A stretch of DNA of 64,000 nt from an uncultured Acetatifactor sp. (GTDB lineage: Bacteria; Bacillota; Clostridia; Lachnospirales; Lachnospiraceae). The position numbers were made by a program, and so were the translations under genes. Positions 16,970 to 26,098 of the stretch are shown piece after piece. The notes beneath the pieces are model-generated. The model was not told the DNA's origin, made no database searches, and saw nothing but the letters and a program-made list of their open reading frames with translations. The stretch is taken from positions 50,456-114,455 of the forward strand of contig CAJUCT010000002.1 of assembly GCA_910585015.1 (NCBI GenBank), given 5' to 3'. Position 1 is the first letter of the stretch. Each line of letters begins with the position of its first letter.

Positions 16970-17992
16970 ATGAAAAAAGGAAGAAAAGGGGTATCGCTGC
17001 TGTTGACAGCCATGATGGTCACAGGGCTGTTCGCGGGCTGCGGCAATACCGGGACGGAGACGGGCGGTGACGGAAAGACAACGTCGGTCACATTAAACGA
17101 GGTGGCACATTCCGTTTTCTATGCGCCTATGTATGTGGCCATCGAGGAGGGATACTTTAAGGAGGAGGGGCTGGATGTAACACTGGTCACCGGGTTTGGA
17201 GCCGACAAGACCATGACGGCTGTGCTTACCGGAGAGGCGGATATCGGATTTATGGGCAGTGAGTCCACCATCTACACCTATGCGGGCGGCACGGACGATT
17301 ATGTGGTAAATTTTGCCCAGCTGACCCAGCGGGCGGGAAATTTCCTGGTGTCCAGGGAGCCTATTGATGAATTCAGCTGGGATATGCTGAAAGGACAGGA
17401 TGTGCTTGGCGGCAGAGCCGGCGGTATGCCGCAGATGGTATTTGAATACATTCTGCGGAAAAACAACATTGACCCGGCAGCGGATCTGCGGATCGATCAG
17501 AGCATTGATTTCGGTTCCACCGCGGCGGCCTTTTCCGGCGGAGACGCGGATTTCACCGTAGAGTTTGAGCCCCACGCCACTCTGCTGGAGCAGAAGGGGG
17601 ACGGCTATGTGGTGGCTTCCCTGGGAGAGGATTCCGGCTATGTGCCATACACCGCTTTCAGTGCCAAGAAGAGTTACATCGAAAAGAACGGCAATGTGAT
17701 CCAGGCGTTCACCAACGCTCTGCAAAAGGGTATGGATTATGTGCAGTCCCACAGCCCGGAGGAAATCGCCGATGTGATTGCTCCCCAGTTTGCCGAGACC
17801 GACAAGCAGGCTCTGGTGACCATCGTGGCCAGATATTATGATCAGGACACCTGGAAGGATAATCTGATCTTTGAAAAAGAGTCCTTTGACCTGTTGCAGA
17901 ATATTCTGGAGGATTCCAAGGTGCTTTCGGAGCGTGTGCCCTATGAGAATCTGGTAAACACGTCCTTTGCGGAGACGGCGGCAAAGAAATAG
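16970..17992 (+). CDS. ABC transporter substrate-binding lipoprotein, NMT1/SsuA-like
   Basis: Predicted surface lipoprotein of 340 residues. Signal peptide ends in the lipobox FAGC at about residue 24. The mature part has the NMT1/THI5/SsuA pattern: APMYVAIEEGYFKEEGLDV near residue 48, GEADIGFMGSES near 90, and LGGRAGGMPQ near 145. Such proteins bind pyrimidine precursors, sulfonates or similar small molecules; the ligand cannot be read. No permease or ATPase gene adjoins, so it is an orphan component whose partners are elsewhere. An XRE-type regulator is convergent at 3 bases distance. Confidence 0.87.
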   Translation: MKKGRKGVSLLLTAMMVTGLFAGCGNTGTETGGDGKTTSVTLNEVAHSVFYAPMYVAIEEGYFKEEGLDVTLVTGFGADKTMTAVLTGEADIGFMGSESTIYTYAGGTDDYVVNFAQLTQRAGNFLVSREPIDEFSWDMLKGQDVLGGRAGGMPQMVFEYILRKNNIDPAADLRIDQSIDFGSTAAAFSGGDADFTVEFEPHATLLEQKGDGYVVASLGEDSGYVPYTAFSAKKSYIEKNGNVIQAFTNALQKGMDYVQSHSPEEIADVIAPQFAETDKQALVTIVARYYDQDTWKDNLIFEKESFDLLQNILEDSKVLSERVPYENLVNTSFAETAAKK

Positions 17993-17995
17993 CGC

Positions 17996-18481
17996 TTATT
18001 TCAGCCGGATGTTTTTCTCGGCCCAGAGCCGCAGAGCCGTGGCGTTGGTGCTGATTTTTTCCAGGGAATCCAATATATGCTGGAAGGCGGGTCTCTCGGT
18101 TTCGTCAATATATCCGTCCTCGGATATGGCGATCAGGGAGGCCCGCAGCCCGTCTATATCCTTCAGGGAACCCAGTACCTTCAGCGCCAGCCGGTCAAAA
18201 TCGTCGATGGTAACCTCCTGGATGCTGCCTCTGCCGATGGGGCATTCCTTGGCACAGTAGGAGTTGCACAACTCCGGTGTGTTGTAGGCTTCCGCCATGG
18301 CTTTGACCTCCTCGGGGTAGGGGGCGATGGTGTTAAGCTCGATTCTCGCCAGGCGGGTGCGGTCAATGCCTATGATCTCGGCGGCCTTCTCCCGGCTGGA
18401 AAAATCGTCATTGTTTTCGGCGGCTTCGCAACGTGCGAGATAGTACATGTTATCTGCTGCTTTTGTGGCCTTTTTGCTCAT
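17996..18481 (-). CDS. XRE-type helix-turn-helix protein
   Basis: Protein of 161 residues. Residues about 28-65 (FSSREKAAEIIGIDRTRLARIE region) form a lambda-repressor-type helix-turn-helix. A cysteine cluster CNSYCAKECPIG follows at about residues 72-83 and could hold a metal or iron-sulfur cluster, but spacing fits no motif I know. The C-terminal half is helical. Convergent with the binding-protein gene, with which a regulatory link is unproven. Confidence 0.78.
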   Translation of the reverse strand: MSKKATKAADNMYYLARCEAAENNDDFSSREKAAEIIGIDRTRLARIELNTIAPYPEEVKAMAEAYNTPELCNSYCAKECPIGRGSIQEVTIDDFDRLALKVLGSLKDIDGLRASLIAISEDGYIDETERPAFQHILDSLEKISTNATALRLWAEKNIRLK

Positions 18482-18601
18482 GGTGTTCTTGTCCTCACTG
18501 ATATATACTATTAGAAATGGTTTAACAAACTGATTTTAGTGTATCGGATTCCCAGTGTTTTGTAAAGAAAAATATTTCACGGAAAATATTGTATAAAGCG
18601 G

Positions 18602-18630
18602 TTGAGGATTCGAGGTAAATCTGCTAAAAT
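18602..18630 (+). promoter_or_regulatory. Sigma-A promoter with extended -10 for the SPFH gene
   Basis: TTGAGG at 18602-18607, 17-base spacer, TAAAAT at 18625-18630 preceded by TGC. Confidence 0.65.
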
Positions 18631-18681
18631 AGAAATAGTTTTGGCGGTTACGGGACAATATATTTAAGGAGGAACTACATA

Positions 18682-20037
18682 ATGGGTTTAATACAAGCGG
18701 CAAAAGACACGATTAGCGGTATGCTTGCAGATCAGTGGAGGGAATATTTTTATTGTGATGCCATGCCAAATGAAGTGCTGGTGACCAAAGGCAAGATTCG
18801 CGTGACCGGCAAGAACGGCAATAAGGGCGTGGACAATATTATCACCAATGGTTCTATCATCGCCGTCAACGAGGGACAGTGCATGATCATTGTGGATCAG
18901 GGGGAGATTGTGGAGTTCTGTGCAGATGCAGGAGAGTTCGTGTATGACGCCTCCACTGAGCCCAGCCTGTTATACGGCAACTTGAACGACAACGTGAAGA
19001 ATACTTTTCAGAATATAGGCAAGCGTTTCACCTTTGGCGGCAGTACCGGCAAGGACCAAAGGGTGTATTATTTTAACATAAAAGAGATCATGGGTAATCT
19101 GTTTGGCACCGCCAGCCCCATTCCCTTCCGCATAGTGGACAACAATATCGGACTGGATGTGGATACCGCCGTGAAGTGCAACGGCCAGTATTCCTTCAAG
19201 ATTATCGATCCCCTTCTGTTTTATAAGAATGTATGCGGCAATGTTACCCGCGACTATGACAAGTCCCAGCTGCTGGCCACCTTAAAGACCGAACTTCTGA
19301 CGGCGCTGCAGCCTGCGCTGGCCAAGATTTCCGCCCAGGGTATCCGTTATTATGAGTTGGCAGGCAACACGGAGAAGATGGCGGACGCTCTGAACGAGGT
19401 GCTCAGCGAAAAGTGGAGCAATCTGCGGGGTATCGAGATCGTATCCATCGGCTTTAACAGTGTGAAGATCCCGGACGACGATGAGAAGATGATCAAGGAA
19501 CTGCAGAAGACGGCTGTGATGCGCAATGCCAATATGGCGGCAGCCACCCTGGTGGGAGCCCAGGCGGAGGCCATGAAGGCGGCGGCGTCCAACACGGCCA
19601 CCGGGCCTATGATGGCATTTGCGGGCATGAACATGGCGAATCAGGCAGGAGGATTTGACGCCAATGCGCTGTATGCCATGGGGGCACAGCAGCAAGCTGC
19701 CCAGCAACAAGCAGCCCCGCAGCAGCCCGTGGAGCGGGCTGTTCCCCATATGCAGACGCCGGTTCTGGGCTGGACCTGCAGCTGCGGTAAGAAGGATAAT
19801 ATGGGCAAATTCTGTGAGGAGTGCGGCGGCAAGAAGCCGGAGGACGCAGGCTGGACCTGTGGCTGCGGCGCCGTGAATCAGGGCAAGTTCTGCACGGAGT
19901 GCGGCGGCAAAAAGCCTGCGGGCGCGTCCCTTTACAGGTGCGACAAGTGCGGCTGGGAGCCGGAAGATCCTGCCCACCCGCCCAAATTCTGTCCGGAATG
20001 CGGAGATATATTTGACGACAGCGATATCGTGTCATAG
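18682..20037 (+). CDS. SPFH-domain protein with C-terminal zinc ribbons (YdjI-like)
   Basis: Protein of 451 residues. Residues about 20-290 form an SPFH/virion-core-like domain as in Bacillus YdjI, which is tied to membrane stress and PspA. An Ala/Gln-rich linker (about 290-350) follows. Residues about 357-445 contain three zinc-ribbon modules (CSCG..CEECGG, CGCG..CTECGG, CDKCG..CPECG). The fusion of ribbons to the SPFH core is common in Firmicutes. It stands alone between its own promoter and a hairpin; no pspA gene is near. Confidence 0.87.
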   Translation: MGLIQAAKDTISGMLADQWREYFYCDAMPNEVLVTKGKIRVTGKNGNKGVDNIITNGSIIAVNEGQCMIIVDQGEIVEFCADAGEFVYDASTEPSLLYGNLNDNVKNTFQNIGKRFTFGGSTGKDQRVYYFNIKEIMGNLFGTASPIPFRIVDNNIGLDVDTAVKCNGQYSFKIIDPLLFYKNVCGNVTRDYDKSQLLATLKTELLTALQPALAKISAQGIRYYELAGNTEKMADALNEVLSEKWSNLRGIEIVSIGFNSVKIPDDDEKMIKELQKTAVMRNANMAAATLVGAQAEAMKAAASNTATGPMMAFAGMNMANQAGGFDANALYAMGAQQQAAQQQAAPQQPVERAVPHMQTPVLGWTCSCGKKDNMGKFCEECGGKKPEDAGWTCGCGAVNQGKFCTECGGKKPAGASLYRCDKCGWEPEDPAHPPKFCPECGDIFDDSDIVS

Positions 20038-20058
20038 AGATTTCTGGAAAGGCAGATA

Positions 20059-20099
20059 TGCGCCGGCGCCGCCATGATGGCCCCGTCGGCGCTTTTTGC
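20059..20099 (+). terminator. Probable terminator after the SPFH gene
   Basis: GCGCCG (from 20060) can pair with CGGCGC (20087-20092), followed by TTTTT. The inner stem is GC-rich with alternatives. Confidence 0.55.
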
Positions 20100-20208
20100 G
20101 CGGAGTCTATCCGTGTTGCCCTGGCATGTGGCGGCGTTATGAAAAAACAGATTGGAAACAGATGCAATATATGGATTGGGTCCGCGGAATGCGGAGAGTG
20201 ACGAGACG

Positions 20209-22485
20209 ATGAGTATATATGACACTTTAAATAAAGAGCAAAAAGAGGCGGTCACGACGACCGAGGGACCGCTGCTGCTGCTGGCGGGGGCAGGATCCGG
20301 CAAGACCAGAGTATTGACCCACCGGATTGCTTATCTGATAGACGAGGTGGGAGTCAATCCCTGGAACATCCTGGCCATCACCTTCACCAACAAGGCGGCC
20401 GGGGAGATGCGGGAGCGGGTGGACAATATCGTGGGCTTTGGCGCAGACCAGGTGTGGGTGTCTACTTTCCACTCAACTTGTGTACGTATCCTGCGCAGGT
20501 ATATTGACAAGCTGGGGTTTGACAATCATTTTACCATCTATGACACGGATGATCAGAAAGCCATCATCAAGGACGTGTGCAAGAGGCAGATGATTGATAC
20601 CAAGATGCTGAAGGAACGCGCGGTGCTGTCCGCCATTTCTTCCGCCAAGAATGAGTTGATAACCCCCACCGAGTACGAATTGCAGGCTATGGGGGACTAT
20701 CAGAAAAAAAAGATCGCGGCGTGTTACAAGGAGTACCAGCGGGAACTGAAGAAGAGCAATGCTCTGGACTTTGACGATCTGCTGGTTATGACGGTGGAAC
20801 TTCTGAAAAGCTGTCCGGAGGTTTTGAACCAGTACCAGGAGAGGTTTCGCTATATCATGGTGGACGAGTATCAGGACACCAACACGGCGCAGTTTGAACT
20901 GATACGGCTGCTGGCGGACAAATACCGTAACCTCTGTGTGGTGGGCGACGACGACCAGTCCATCTATAAATTCCGGGGGGCCAATATCCGCAATATTCTG
21001 GACTACGAGAAGGTGTATCCGGAGGCCAGAGTCATCAAGCTGGAGCAGAATTATCGGTCCACCGGCAATATCTTGGACACTGCCAACGCCGTGATCCGCA
21101 ACAACAGGGGGCGCAAGGAAAAGACACTGTGGACGGCAAAGGATCAGGGCAGCAGGATTCATTTCCGGCAGTTTGACAACGGCTATGAGGAGGCGGAGTA
21201 TATATCGGACGATATTGCGGCCAGAGTGCGAAAAGGCCAGGCGCATTACGGTGATTTTGCCATCCTCTACCGCACCAACGCTCAGTCCCGTATGCTGGAG
21301 GAGCGGCTGGTGGTGGACGGTATGCCCTACAATGTGGTGGGAGGCGTCAACTTTTACGCCCGGCGGGAGATTAAGGACATTCTGGCCTATCTGAAAACCA
21401 TTGACAACGGCAGGGACGACCTGGCGGTGAAGCGGATTATCAATGTGCCCAAGCGGGGCATCGGGAATGCCACGCTGGACAAGGTGCAGAGTTATGCGGA
21501 CATGCGGGGCATCACCTTTTATCAGGCATTGGAGCAGATGGATCAGATCACCAGCCTGGGCAGGTCGGCGGCCAAGCTGGAGCCCTTTGTAAAGATGATC
21601 CAAGTTTTCAAGGCCAAGGCAAAATATTATGGCATTGTGGACATGATTCATGAGATCATGGATACCATTGACTACGAGGCATACCTGCAGAGCATTGACG
21701 ATGAGGACGGCAACGACAGGATGGAGAATGTGGAGGAATTTTTAAACAGGGCCGTGTTCTATGAACAGACCCACGATGAGATATCCCTCAGCGAGTTCCT
21801 GGAGGAGATTGCGTTGGTGGCAGATATTGACAGCCTGGAAAACGGCACGGACCGCATTCTGCTGATGACGCTTCACAGCGCCAAGGGCCTGGAGTTCCCC
21901 TATGTATATCTGGCGGGGATGGAGGACGGTCTGTTTCCCAGCTATATGTGCATCAACTCGGAGGATCCGGGAGATCTGGAAGAGGAGCGCAGGCTGGCCT
22001 ATGTGGGAATCACCAGGGCCCAGGAGGAACTGACGCTGTCCTATGCCCGCAGCCGCATGATACGGGGGGAAAATCAGTACAATCCCGTAAGCCGCTTTGT
22101 GCAGGAGATACCGGGAGAACTGCTGGACAACACGCCGCCCGGGAAAAAGACTGTGGATGCGGGCGGCTTTGCGGGGAGCGGAGGCGGAGATTTCCGTCCC
22201 AAGGCCATTCTGCGTCCCAGGGTGACGCCCAGGGAAAACAAGCCCTATATCGCCCAGGGCATAGGGAGTCTGAACAAGATCGCCGGGATCACCAAAGGGG
22301 ACAGTATGGAGACTTTGGGAGAACTGGAATATCAGGAAGGAGACAGGGTACGTCATCTGAAATACGGGGACGGCACGGTGACCCAGATCGCCAAAGAGCC
22401 CCGGGATTACAAGGTTACAGTGAATTTTGACAGGGCCGGGCAAAAAATTATGTACGCATCTTTTGCAAAACTAAAAAAAGTGTAG
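20209..22485 (+). CDS. pcrA: ATP-dependent DNA helicase PcrA/UvrD
   Basis: Superfamily 1 helicase of 758 residues for repair and replication-fork maintenance. Motif I GAGSGKT is at about residues 28-34, motif II DEYQDTN near 222, motif III GDDDQSIYKFRGA near 246, motif IV QNYRS near 285, motif V TLHSAKGLEF near 560 and motif VI YVGITRAQE near 600. The C-terminal Tudor-like region (RVRHLKYGDGTV) is as in PcrA. The chosen ATG (MSIYDTLNKEQ) matches the family N-terminus. A small membrane-protein gene and an rRNA methyltransferase follow. Confidence 0.95.
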   Translation: MSIYDTLNKEQKEAVTTTEGPLLLLAGAGSGKTRVLTHRIAYLIDEVGVNPWNILAITFTNKAAGEMRERVDNIVGFGADQVWVSTFHSTCVRILRRYIDKLGFDNHFTIYDTDDQKAIIKDVCKRQMIDTKMLKERAVLSAISSAKNELITPTEYELQAMGDYQKKKIAACYKEYQRELKKSNALDFDDLLVMTVELLKSCPEVLNQYQERFRYIMVDEYQDTNTAQFELIRLLADKYRNLCVVGDDDQSIYKFRGANIRNILDYEKVYPEARVIKLEQNYRSTGNILDTANAVIRNNRGRKEKTLWTAKDQGSRIHFRQFDNGYEEAEYISDDIAARVRKGQAHYGDFAILYRTNAQSRMLEERLVVDGMPYNVVGGVNFYARREIKDILAYLKTIDNGRDDLAVKRIINVPKRGIGNATLDKVQSYADMRGITFYQALEQMDQITSLGRSAAKLEPFVKMIQVFKAKAKYYGIVDMIHEIMDTIDYEAYLQSIDDEDGNDRMENVEEFLNRAVFYEQTHDEISLSEFLEEIALVADIDSLENGTDRILLMTLHSAKGLEFPYVYLAGMEDGLFPSYMCINSEDPGDLEEERRLAYVGITRAQEELTLSYARSRMIRGENQYNPVSRFVQEIPGELLDNTPPGKKTVDAGGFAGSGGGDFRPKAILRPRVTPRENKPYIAQGIGSLNKIAGITKGDSMETLGELEYQEGDRVRHLKYGDGTVTQIAKEPRDYKVTVNFDRAGQKIMYASFAKLKKV

Positions 22486-22546
22486 TAAATTGATTGCATT
22501 TGTGGTATTCTATTCTTAACAACATATCAGAAAGGATGATTGTGAT

Positions 22547-22795
22547 ATGAATATGACAGAATTGAAGAAATTGAGCGAGTTGTTGTGCAGCAAGAAGGAA
22601 GAGAAGAAGGAGCGCAATGTGCTGGTGTGGGTTCTGGCCATCATCGGCGCAGTAGCGGCAGTGGCCGCTATCGCATATGCGGTGTACCGCTATTTTACTC
22701 CCGCTTATCTGGAGGACTTCGAGGATGATTTTGAAGATGAGTTCGAGGATGAGGACGACGAGGAGGATATCTTCGAGGACGAGGGAGAGAACTAA
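22547..22795 (+). CDS. Small membrane protein with acidic tail
   Basis: Protein of 82 residues. Residues about 1-25 are charged and helical, residues 27-48 form one membrane helix (VLVWVLAIIGAVAAVAAIAY), and the last 30 residues are almost wholly Asp and Glu. AAAGGATG precedes the ATG. Small proteins of this design are frequent in Lachnospiraceae; no function is known to me. It lies 61 bases after pcrA and 22 bases before the methyltransferase gene, so it may be in their operon. Confidence 0.75.
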   Translation: MNMTELKKLSELLCSKKEEKKERNVLVWVLAIIGAVAAVAAIAYAVYRYFTPAYLEDFEDDFEDEFEDEDDEEDIFEDEGEN

Positions 22796-22817
22796 AGGTT
22801 TTTGATGTGAGGTAAAC

Positions 22818-24272
22818 ATGAAAAAAGGACAGGTATATACTGGAATTGTGGAGCGCGTGGAGTTTCCCAACAAGGGCATTGTGAGGGCCGGAGAGGAGAC
22901 CTGCGTGGTGAAGAACAGCCTGCCCGGACAGAAAGTTTCTTTCCTCGTAAATAAGGTGCGGCATGGGAAGGCGGAAGCCAGGCTTCTGGAGGTGGTAGAA
23001 TCATCCCCTCTGGAAACCGGCGAACCGTGTTCCCATTTTGGCGTATGCGGAGGCTGTACTTATTTGTCCCTGCCTTATGAGGAGCAGCTTCAGATCAAGG
23101 AGCGACAGGTGCAAAAGCTGCTGGAGCGGGCGCTGGAAGGGCAGAAAGAGCCTTGGCAGTGGGAGGGCATCAAGGGAAGCCCTCAACCTTATGGCTATCG
23201 GAATAAGATGGAATTTTCTTTTGGGGACGAGGTGAAAGACGGTCCCCTGTCTTTGGGCATGCATAAGAGAGGCAGCATGTATGACGTGGTACATGTGAAG
23301 GATTGCCGGATTGTGGACGTGGACTACCAAAGGATCCTGGGGGCTGTGCTGGCTTATTTTCAGGGGCAGTGTACCAGTTTCCACCACAAGATGCGCCATG
23401 AGGGCTTTCTGCGTCATCTGCTGGTGAGGAAAGCGGCCAGGACGGGGGAAATTCTGGTGGCTCTGGTGACCTCCTCCCAGGCTCCCAGGGGTGGTGTCTA
23501 TGGGCAGCCGGGGGATGCGGAGGAGATCGGGGCGCTGCTGGAGGGCTTCCGGGCCTGCCTGCTGGGGATGCAGGAACGGGGGGAGTTATCCGGTGTGCTG
23601 GCGGGAATTTTACATATCACCAACGATTCTCTGGCGGATGTGGTGCAGAGCGACCGTACGGAGATACTTTACGGGCGTGACTATATCTATGAGGAACTGC
23701 TGGGATTGCGGTTTAAGATTTCCACCTTTTCCTTTTTCCAGACCAATACTTACAGCGCCGAGGTGCTGTATGAGACGGCCAGGGAGTATGTGGGGGAGTT
23801 GGATGATAAGGAAAAGCTGCTCTATGATCTGTATAGCGGAACGGGCACCATCGCTCAGTTGATGGCAGCGGCGGCAGACCGTGTCATCGGCGTGGAGATC
23901 GTGGAGGAGGCCGTGGAGGCCGCCCGGGAGAACGCTGCGTTAAACGGTTTGCAGAATTGCAGATTTATCGCCGGAGATGTGCTGAAGGTACTGGACGAGT
24001 TGACGGAGAAGCCGGATATCATCATTCTGGATCCGCCCAGGGACGGTATTCATCCCAAGGCCCTGCCCAAGATTATCGGCTATGGCGTGGAGAAGATCGT
24101 GTATATCTCCTGCAAGCCCACCAGTCTGGCGCGTGACTTGGAGGTGTTTTTGGAGGGGGGCTATCATGTGGAGCGGGCTGTGGCGGTGGATCAGTTTCCC
24201 TGGACGGCGAATGTGGAAACGGTATGTTTATTGTCCAAACTCAATGTCAAGCAGCATATCGAAGTCGAATAG
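22818..24272 (+). CDS. 23S rRNA (uracil-C5)-methyltransferase, RlmD/RlmCD type
   Basis: SAM-dependent RNA methyltransferase of 484 residues. An N-terminal TRAM domain (about 1-60) is followed by iron-sulfur cysteines CSHFGVCGGC (about 73-82), the SAM site DLYSGTGTIAQ (about 337), the DPPRDG loop (about 405), the catalytic cysteine in ISCKP (about 434) and the ETVCLL end. The target position cannot be told. The frame is closed by TAG at 24270; downstream in the same frame lies a segment that in relatives continues this protein (see next entry). Confidence 0.93.
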   Translation: MKKGQVYTGIVERVEFPNKGIVRAGEETCVVKNSLPGQKVSFLVNKVRHGKAEARLLEVVESSPLETGEPCSHFGVCGGCTYLSLPYEEQLQIKERQVQKLLERALEGQKEPWQWEGIKGSPQPYGYRNKMEFSFGDEVKDGPLSLGMHKRGSMYDVVHVKDCRIVDVDYQRILGAVLAYFQGQCTSFHHKMRHEGFLRHLLVRKAARTGEILVALVTSSQAPRGGVYGQPGDAEEIGALLEGFRACLLGMQERGELSGVLAGILHITNDSLADVVQSDRTEILYGRDYIYEELLGLRFKISTFSFFQTNTYSAEVLYETAREYVGELDDKEKLLYDLYSGTGTIAQLMAAAADRVIGVEIVEEAVEAARENAALNGLQNCRFIAGDVLKVLDELTEKPDIIILDPPRDGIHPKALPKIIGYGVEKIVYISCKPTSLARDLEVFLEGGYHVERAVAVDQFPWTANVETVCLLSKLNVKQHIEVE

Positions 24273-24512
24273 ACAATGGACGAGATGGATTTGACCGCCG
24301 CCGAGAAGAAAGCCAGCTATGAGGAAATTAAGGAGTATGTGCTGGAGAAATTCGGAATGAAGGTCAGCCACCTTTATATCGCACAAGTGAAGCGGAAGTG
24401 CGGGATTATTGAACGGGAGAATTACAATAAGCCAAAGTCTGAGAATGCTAAACAAAGTGTATGCTTAAAGCCTTTCCCATTATGGAAGCTGTTCGAGCGG
24501 GTGGTGACTTAA
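24273..24512 (+). pseudogene. Detached C-terminal extension of the rRNA methyltransferase
   Basis: Directly after the methyltransferase stop and in the same frame lies MDEMDLTAAEKKASYEEIKE and onward to a KPKSENAKQ block at about 24450. From memory, many Lachnospiraceae RlmD-like proteins carry exactly this extension after VKQHIEVE-like residues, so the TAG at 24270-24272 separates it here. After KPKSENAKQ the sequence departs from the expected end and runs on for 18 unrelated residues. An ATG at 24276 could in principle start a 78-residue peptide, but no ribosome-binding site is evident. Confidence 0.6.
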
Positions 24513-24601
24513 GAAATCTTGGTGGAGAGACAGAGGGCATTATTCGTTTTTGTTGCCCCGATGGGGTGGTAATCTTTCGGTTGGAGGCAAAAAGAAAATA
24601 G
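24482..24601 (+). pseudogene. Probable 3-prime gene fragment
   Basis: In the frame opened by KAFPIMEAVRAGGDLRNLGG, 39 residues follow from an ATG at 24482 to TAG at 24599. The compact sequence with GIIRFCCPDGVVIFRLEAK looks like the end of a real protein, but I do not recognise it with certainty. It abuts the broken methyltransferase extension, suggesting a deletion joined two gene ends. Confidence 0.4.
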
Positions 24602-24696
24602 TTAATTCCCGACAGTCCAAAATTAGTTTTAGCAGACAGGTATTAGCATCAATATTGATGTATGAATACAAATAAAAAAAGAAAGGGTGATGTCAT

Positions 24697-24735
24697 ATGA
24701 AAAAGAATCGTGTATGGAGGGTTCACGTTTCCTAA
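24697..24735 (+). promoter_or_regulatory. Possible leader peptide and hairpin before an acetyltransferase gene
   Basis: ATG at 24697, preceded by GAAAGGGTGATG, opens a 12-residue reading frame (MKKNRVWRVHVS). GGAGGGTT (24716-24723) pairs perfectly with AACCCTCC (24734-24741), a hairpin that includes the leader stop codon. The 3-prime arm could alternatively pair with GGAGG at 24754-24758, the ribosome-binding site of the next gene. No T tract follows, so any control would be at translation. Confidence 0.4.
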
Positions 24736-24764
24736 CCCTCCGAATATAACTTTGGAGGAAAGAA

Positions 24765-25325
24765 ATGGAAAACAAAATCAAGTATGTGCAGTTGTCTTCT
24801 GACGACAAGGAAAAATGCGCTGTCTTTGTAAAAATGATGGCTGCTTATGTCAAAGAACTGGACGAGCATGGACACGACCCGATGCCGGAGGGGTTCTTGC
24901 AAAAATGGATCAAGAGTATCATATCCATGCAGGGGCCGTCTGACCGCCATCTGGAGCTTTGCTATGACGGCGAGACACTGATCGGTTTACTTTACGGAAA
25001 AATCGACCATGAGGATCACAAAGGCTTCATTAAGCCGGGGTACGGCTACATTATGGAATTCTATGTGAAACCGGAGTATCGCCGCAGAGGTTATGGCCGG
25101 GCGATGTACCGGCGGCTGGAATGGCTGTTTACTAATGACGGTGCGGAGAAAATGTATCTGACGGCTGATCCGGTTACAGGAAGGCCATTTTGGGAAGCAA
25201 TGGGCTTTTTAGCGACAGGTGAGCGATCGCCGGAGAATAAGATGGAAATATACGAAAAGTCTGTGTCGTTCGAGTGGAGTGGGAGAGAAAAGCTCATGCC
25301 GCTTACTGAAGAAACCGCCATGTAG
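24765..25325 (+). CDS. GNAT family acetyltransferase
   Basis: Acetyl-CoA-dependent N-acetyltransferase fold, 186 residues. The acetyl-CoA loop is visible as EFYVKPEYRRRGYGRAMYR (about residues 98-116). The substrate is unknown. The last 10 residues (MPLTEETAM) look like the start of the neighbouring acetyltransferase rather than part of this protein, because homologues should end near YEKSVSFEW. The ribosome-binding site TTTGGAGG lies 8 bases upstream and may be masked by the leader hairpin. Confidence 0.82.
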   Translation: MENKIKYVQLSSDDKEKCAVFVKMMAAYVKELDEHGHDPMPEGFLQKWIKSIISMQGPSDRHLELCYDGETLIGLLYGKIDHEDHKGFIKPGYGYIMEFYVKPEYRRRGYGRAMYRRLEWLFTNDGAEKMYLTADPVTGRPFWEAMGFLATGERSPENKMEIYEKSVSFEWSGREKLMPLTEETAM

Positions 25326-25748
25326 ATAGGCGGCTGGAGGTATGAAAGTCCGTATGACGCTTATAGCTTCAGGGGAGATGCAGATAGCTGGCTTATGGAT
25401 AGGTCAACATGGGGGACAGAACAGTTCTGTCTGGCAGACGGCAATCGAATCATTGGTCAGGTGGCTTGTCAGAATGACGGCGATGATCTGTGGGTCGGCT
25501 GGTCAATGGCTCCGCGTCTGTGCGGAAAAGGCAGTGGAGCCGTGTTTGTAAAAAAGTGTGTTACGGAATTGCGCCGTGTGACGGGGCATAAAGGTCGCAT
25601 GATGCTGCGGGTGGCAGCTTGGAATCAAAGGGCTATTCATGCTTATCAAAAAACAGGCTTTACATATGTGGAAACAATTCAAGATGAAATTGCCTACTCC
25701 AATCATATGGAGGATTTCTGGGTGATGGAGTTGAAAAGCGTGAATTAG
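25296..25748 (+). pseudogene. GNAT acetyltransferase interrupted by an in-frame stop
   Basis: ATG at 25296, preceded by GGGAGAG, opens MPLTEETAM, then TAG at 25323, and the same frame goes on at once with IGGWRYESPYDAYSF. That junction is where GNAT proteins of this type normally read without a break. The acetyl-CoA loop (SMAPRLCGKGSGAVFVKK) and the C-terminus are intact. Downstream ATG at 25395 could restart a protein of 117 residues lacking the first strand. Either a nonsense mutation has killed it, or the stop is read through or is a sequencing error. Confidence 0.6.
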
Positions 25749-25799
25749 GTTTTGTGAATATGCTATTTTGAACGCCAATTTATATTTTAGCTTTGACCG

Positions 25800-25849
25800 G
25801 AAACCGCTGCATTTTTCTTCATCTTGGATGGATGATGCAGCGGTTTTTC
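25800..25849 (+). terminator. Terminator after the interrupted acetyltransferase
   Basis: AAACCGCTGCAT pairs with ATGCAGCGGTTTTT around a loop of about 22 bases and ends in T residues. From here to 26215 I see no intact gene. A short open frame to 26010 (ending GFELVAQY) may be a remnant. Confidence 0.7.
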
Positions 25850-26098
25850 ATTTTCCTCGCCAGATACTCAAACTGCCCTCATCACAGTATGGGTACTCAC
25901 CGGAGAGGATAATACGGGAGGTTATTGAAACAGCCGAGGAAACATCCGACAGCGGAGAAAATACTAAACCGCAAGCAGAATCAGGTTTTGAACTTGTTGC
26001 ACAATACTAAACGGCTTTTATATGCGTCCTTTGTCACTTCATTCGTGCCTGCAGGACATGCATTTTGCATATAATTGGTGAAAGTGTCAAATAAAAAG

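Noticed and set aside
25849..26010. Small protein ending SGENTKPQAESGFELVAQY
   Set aside because: No ribosome-binding site, begins inside a terminator, no recognised family; at most a remnant of mobile DNA.
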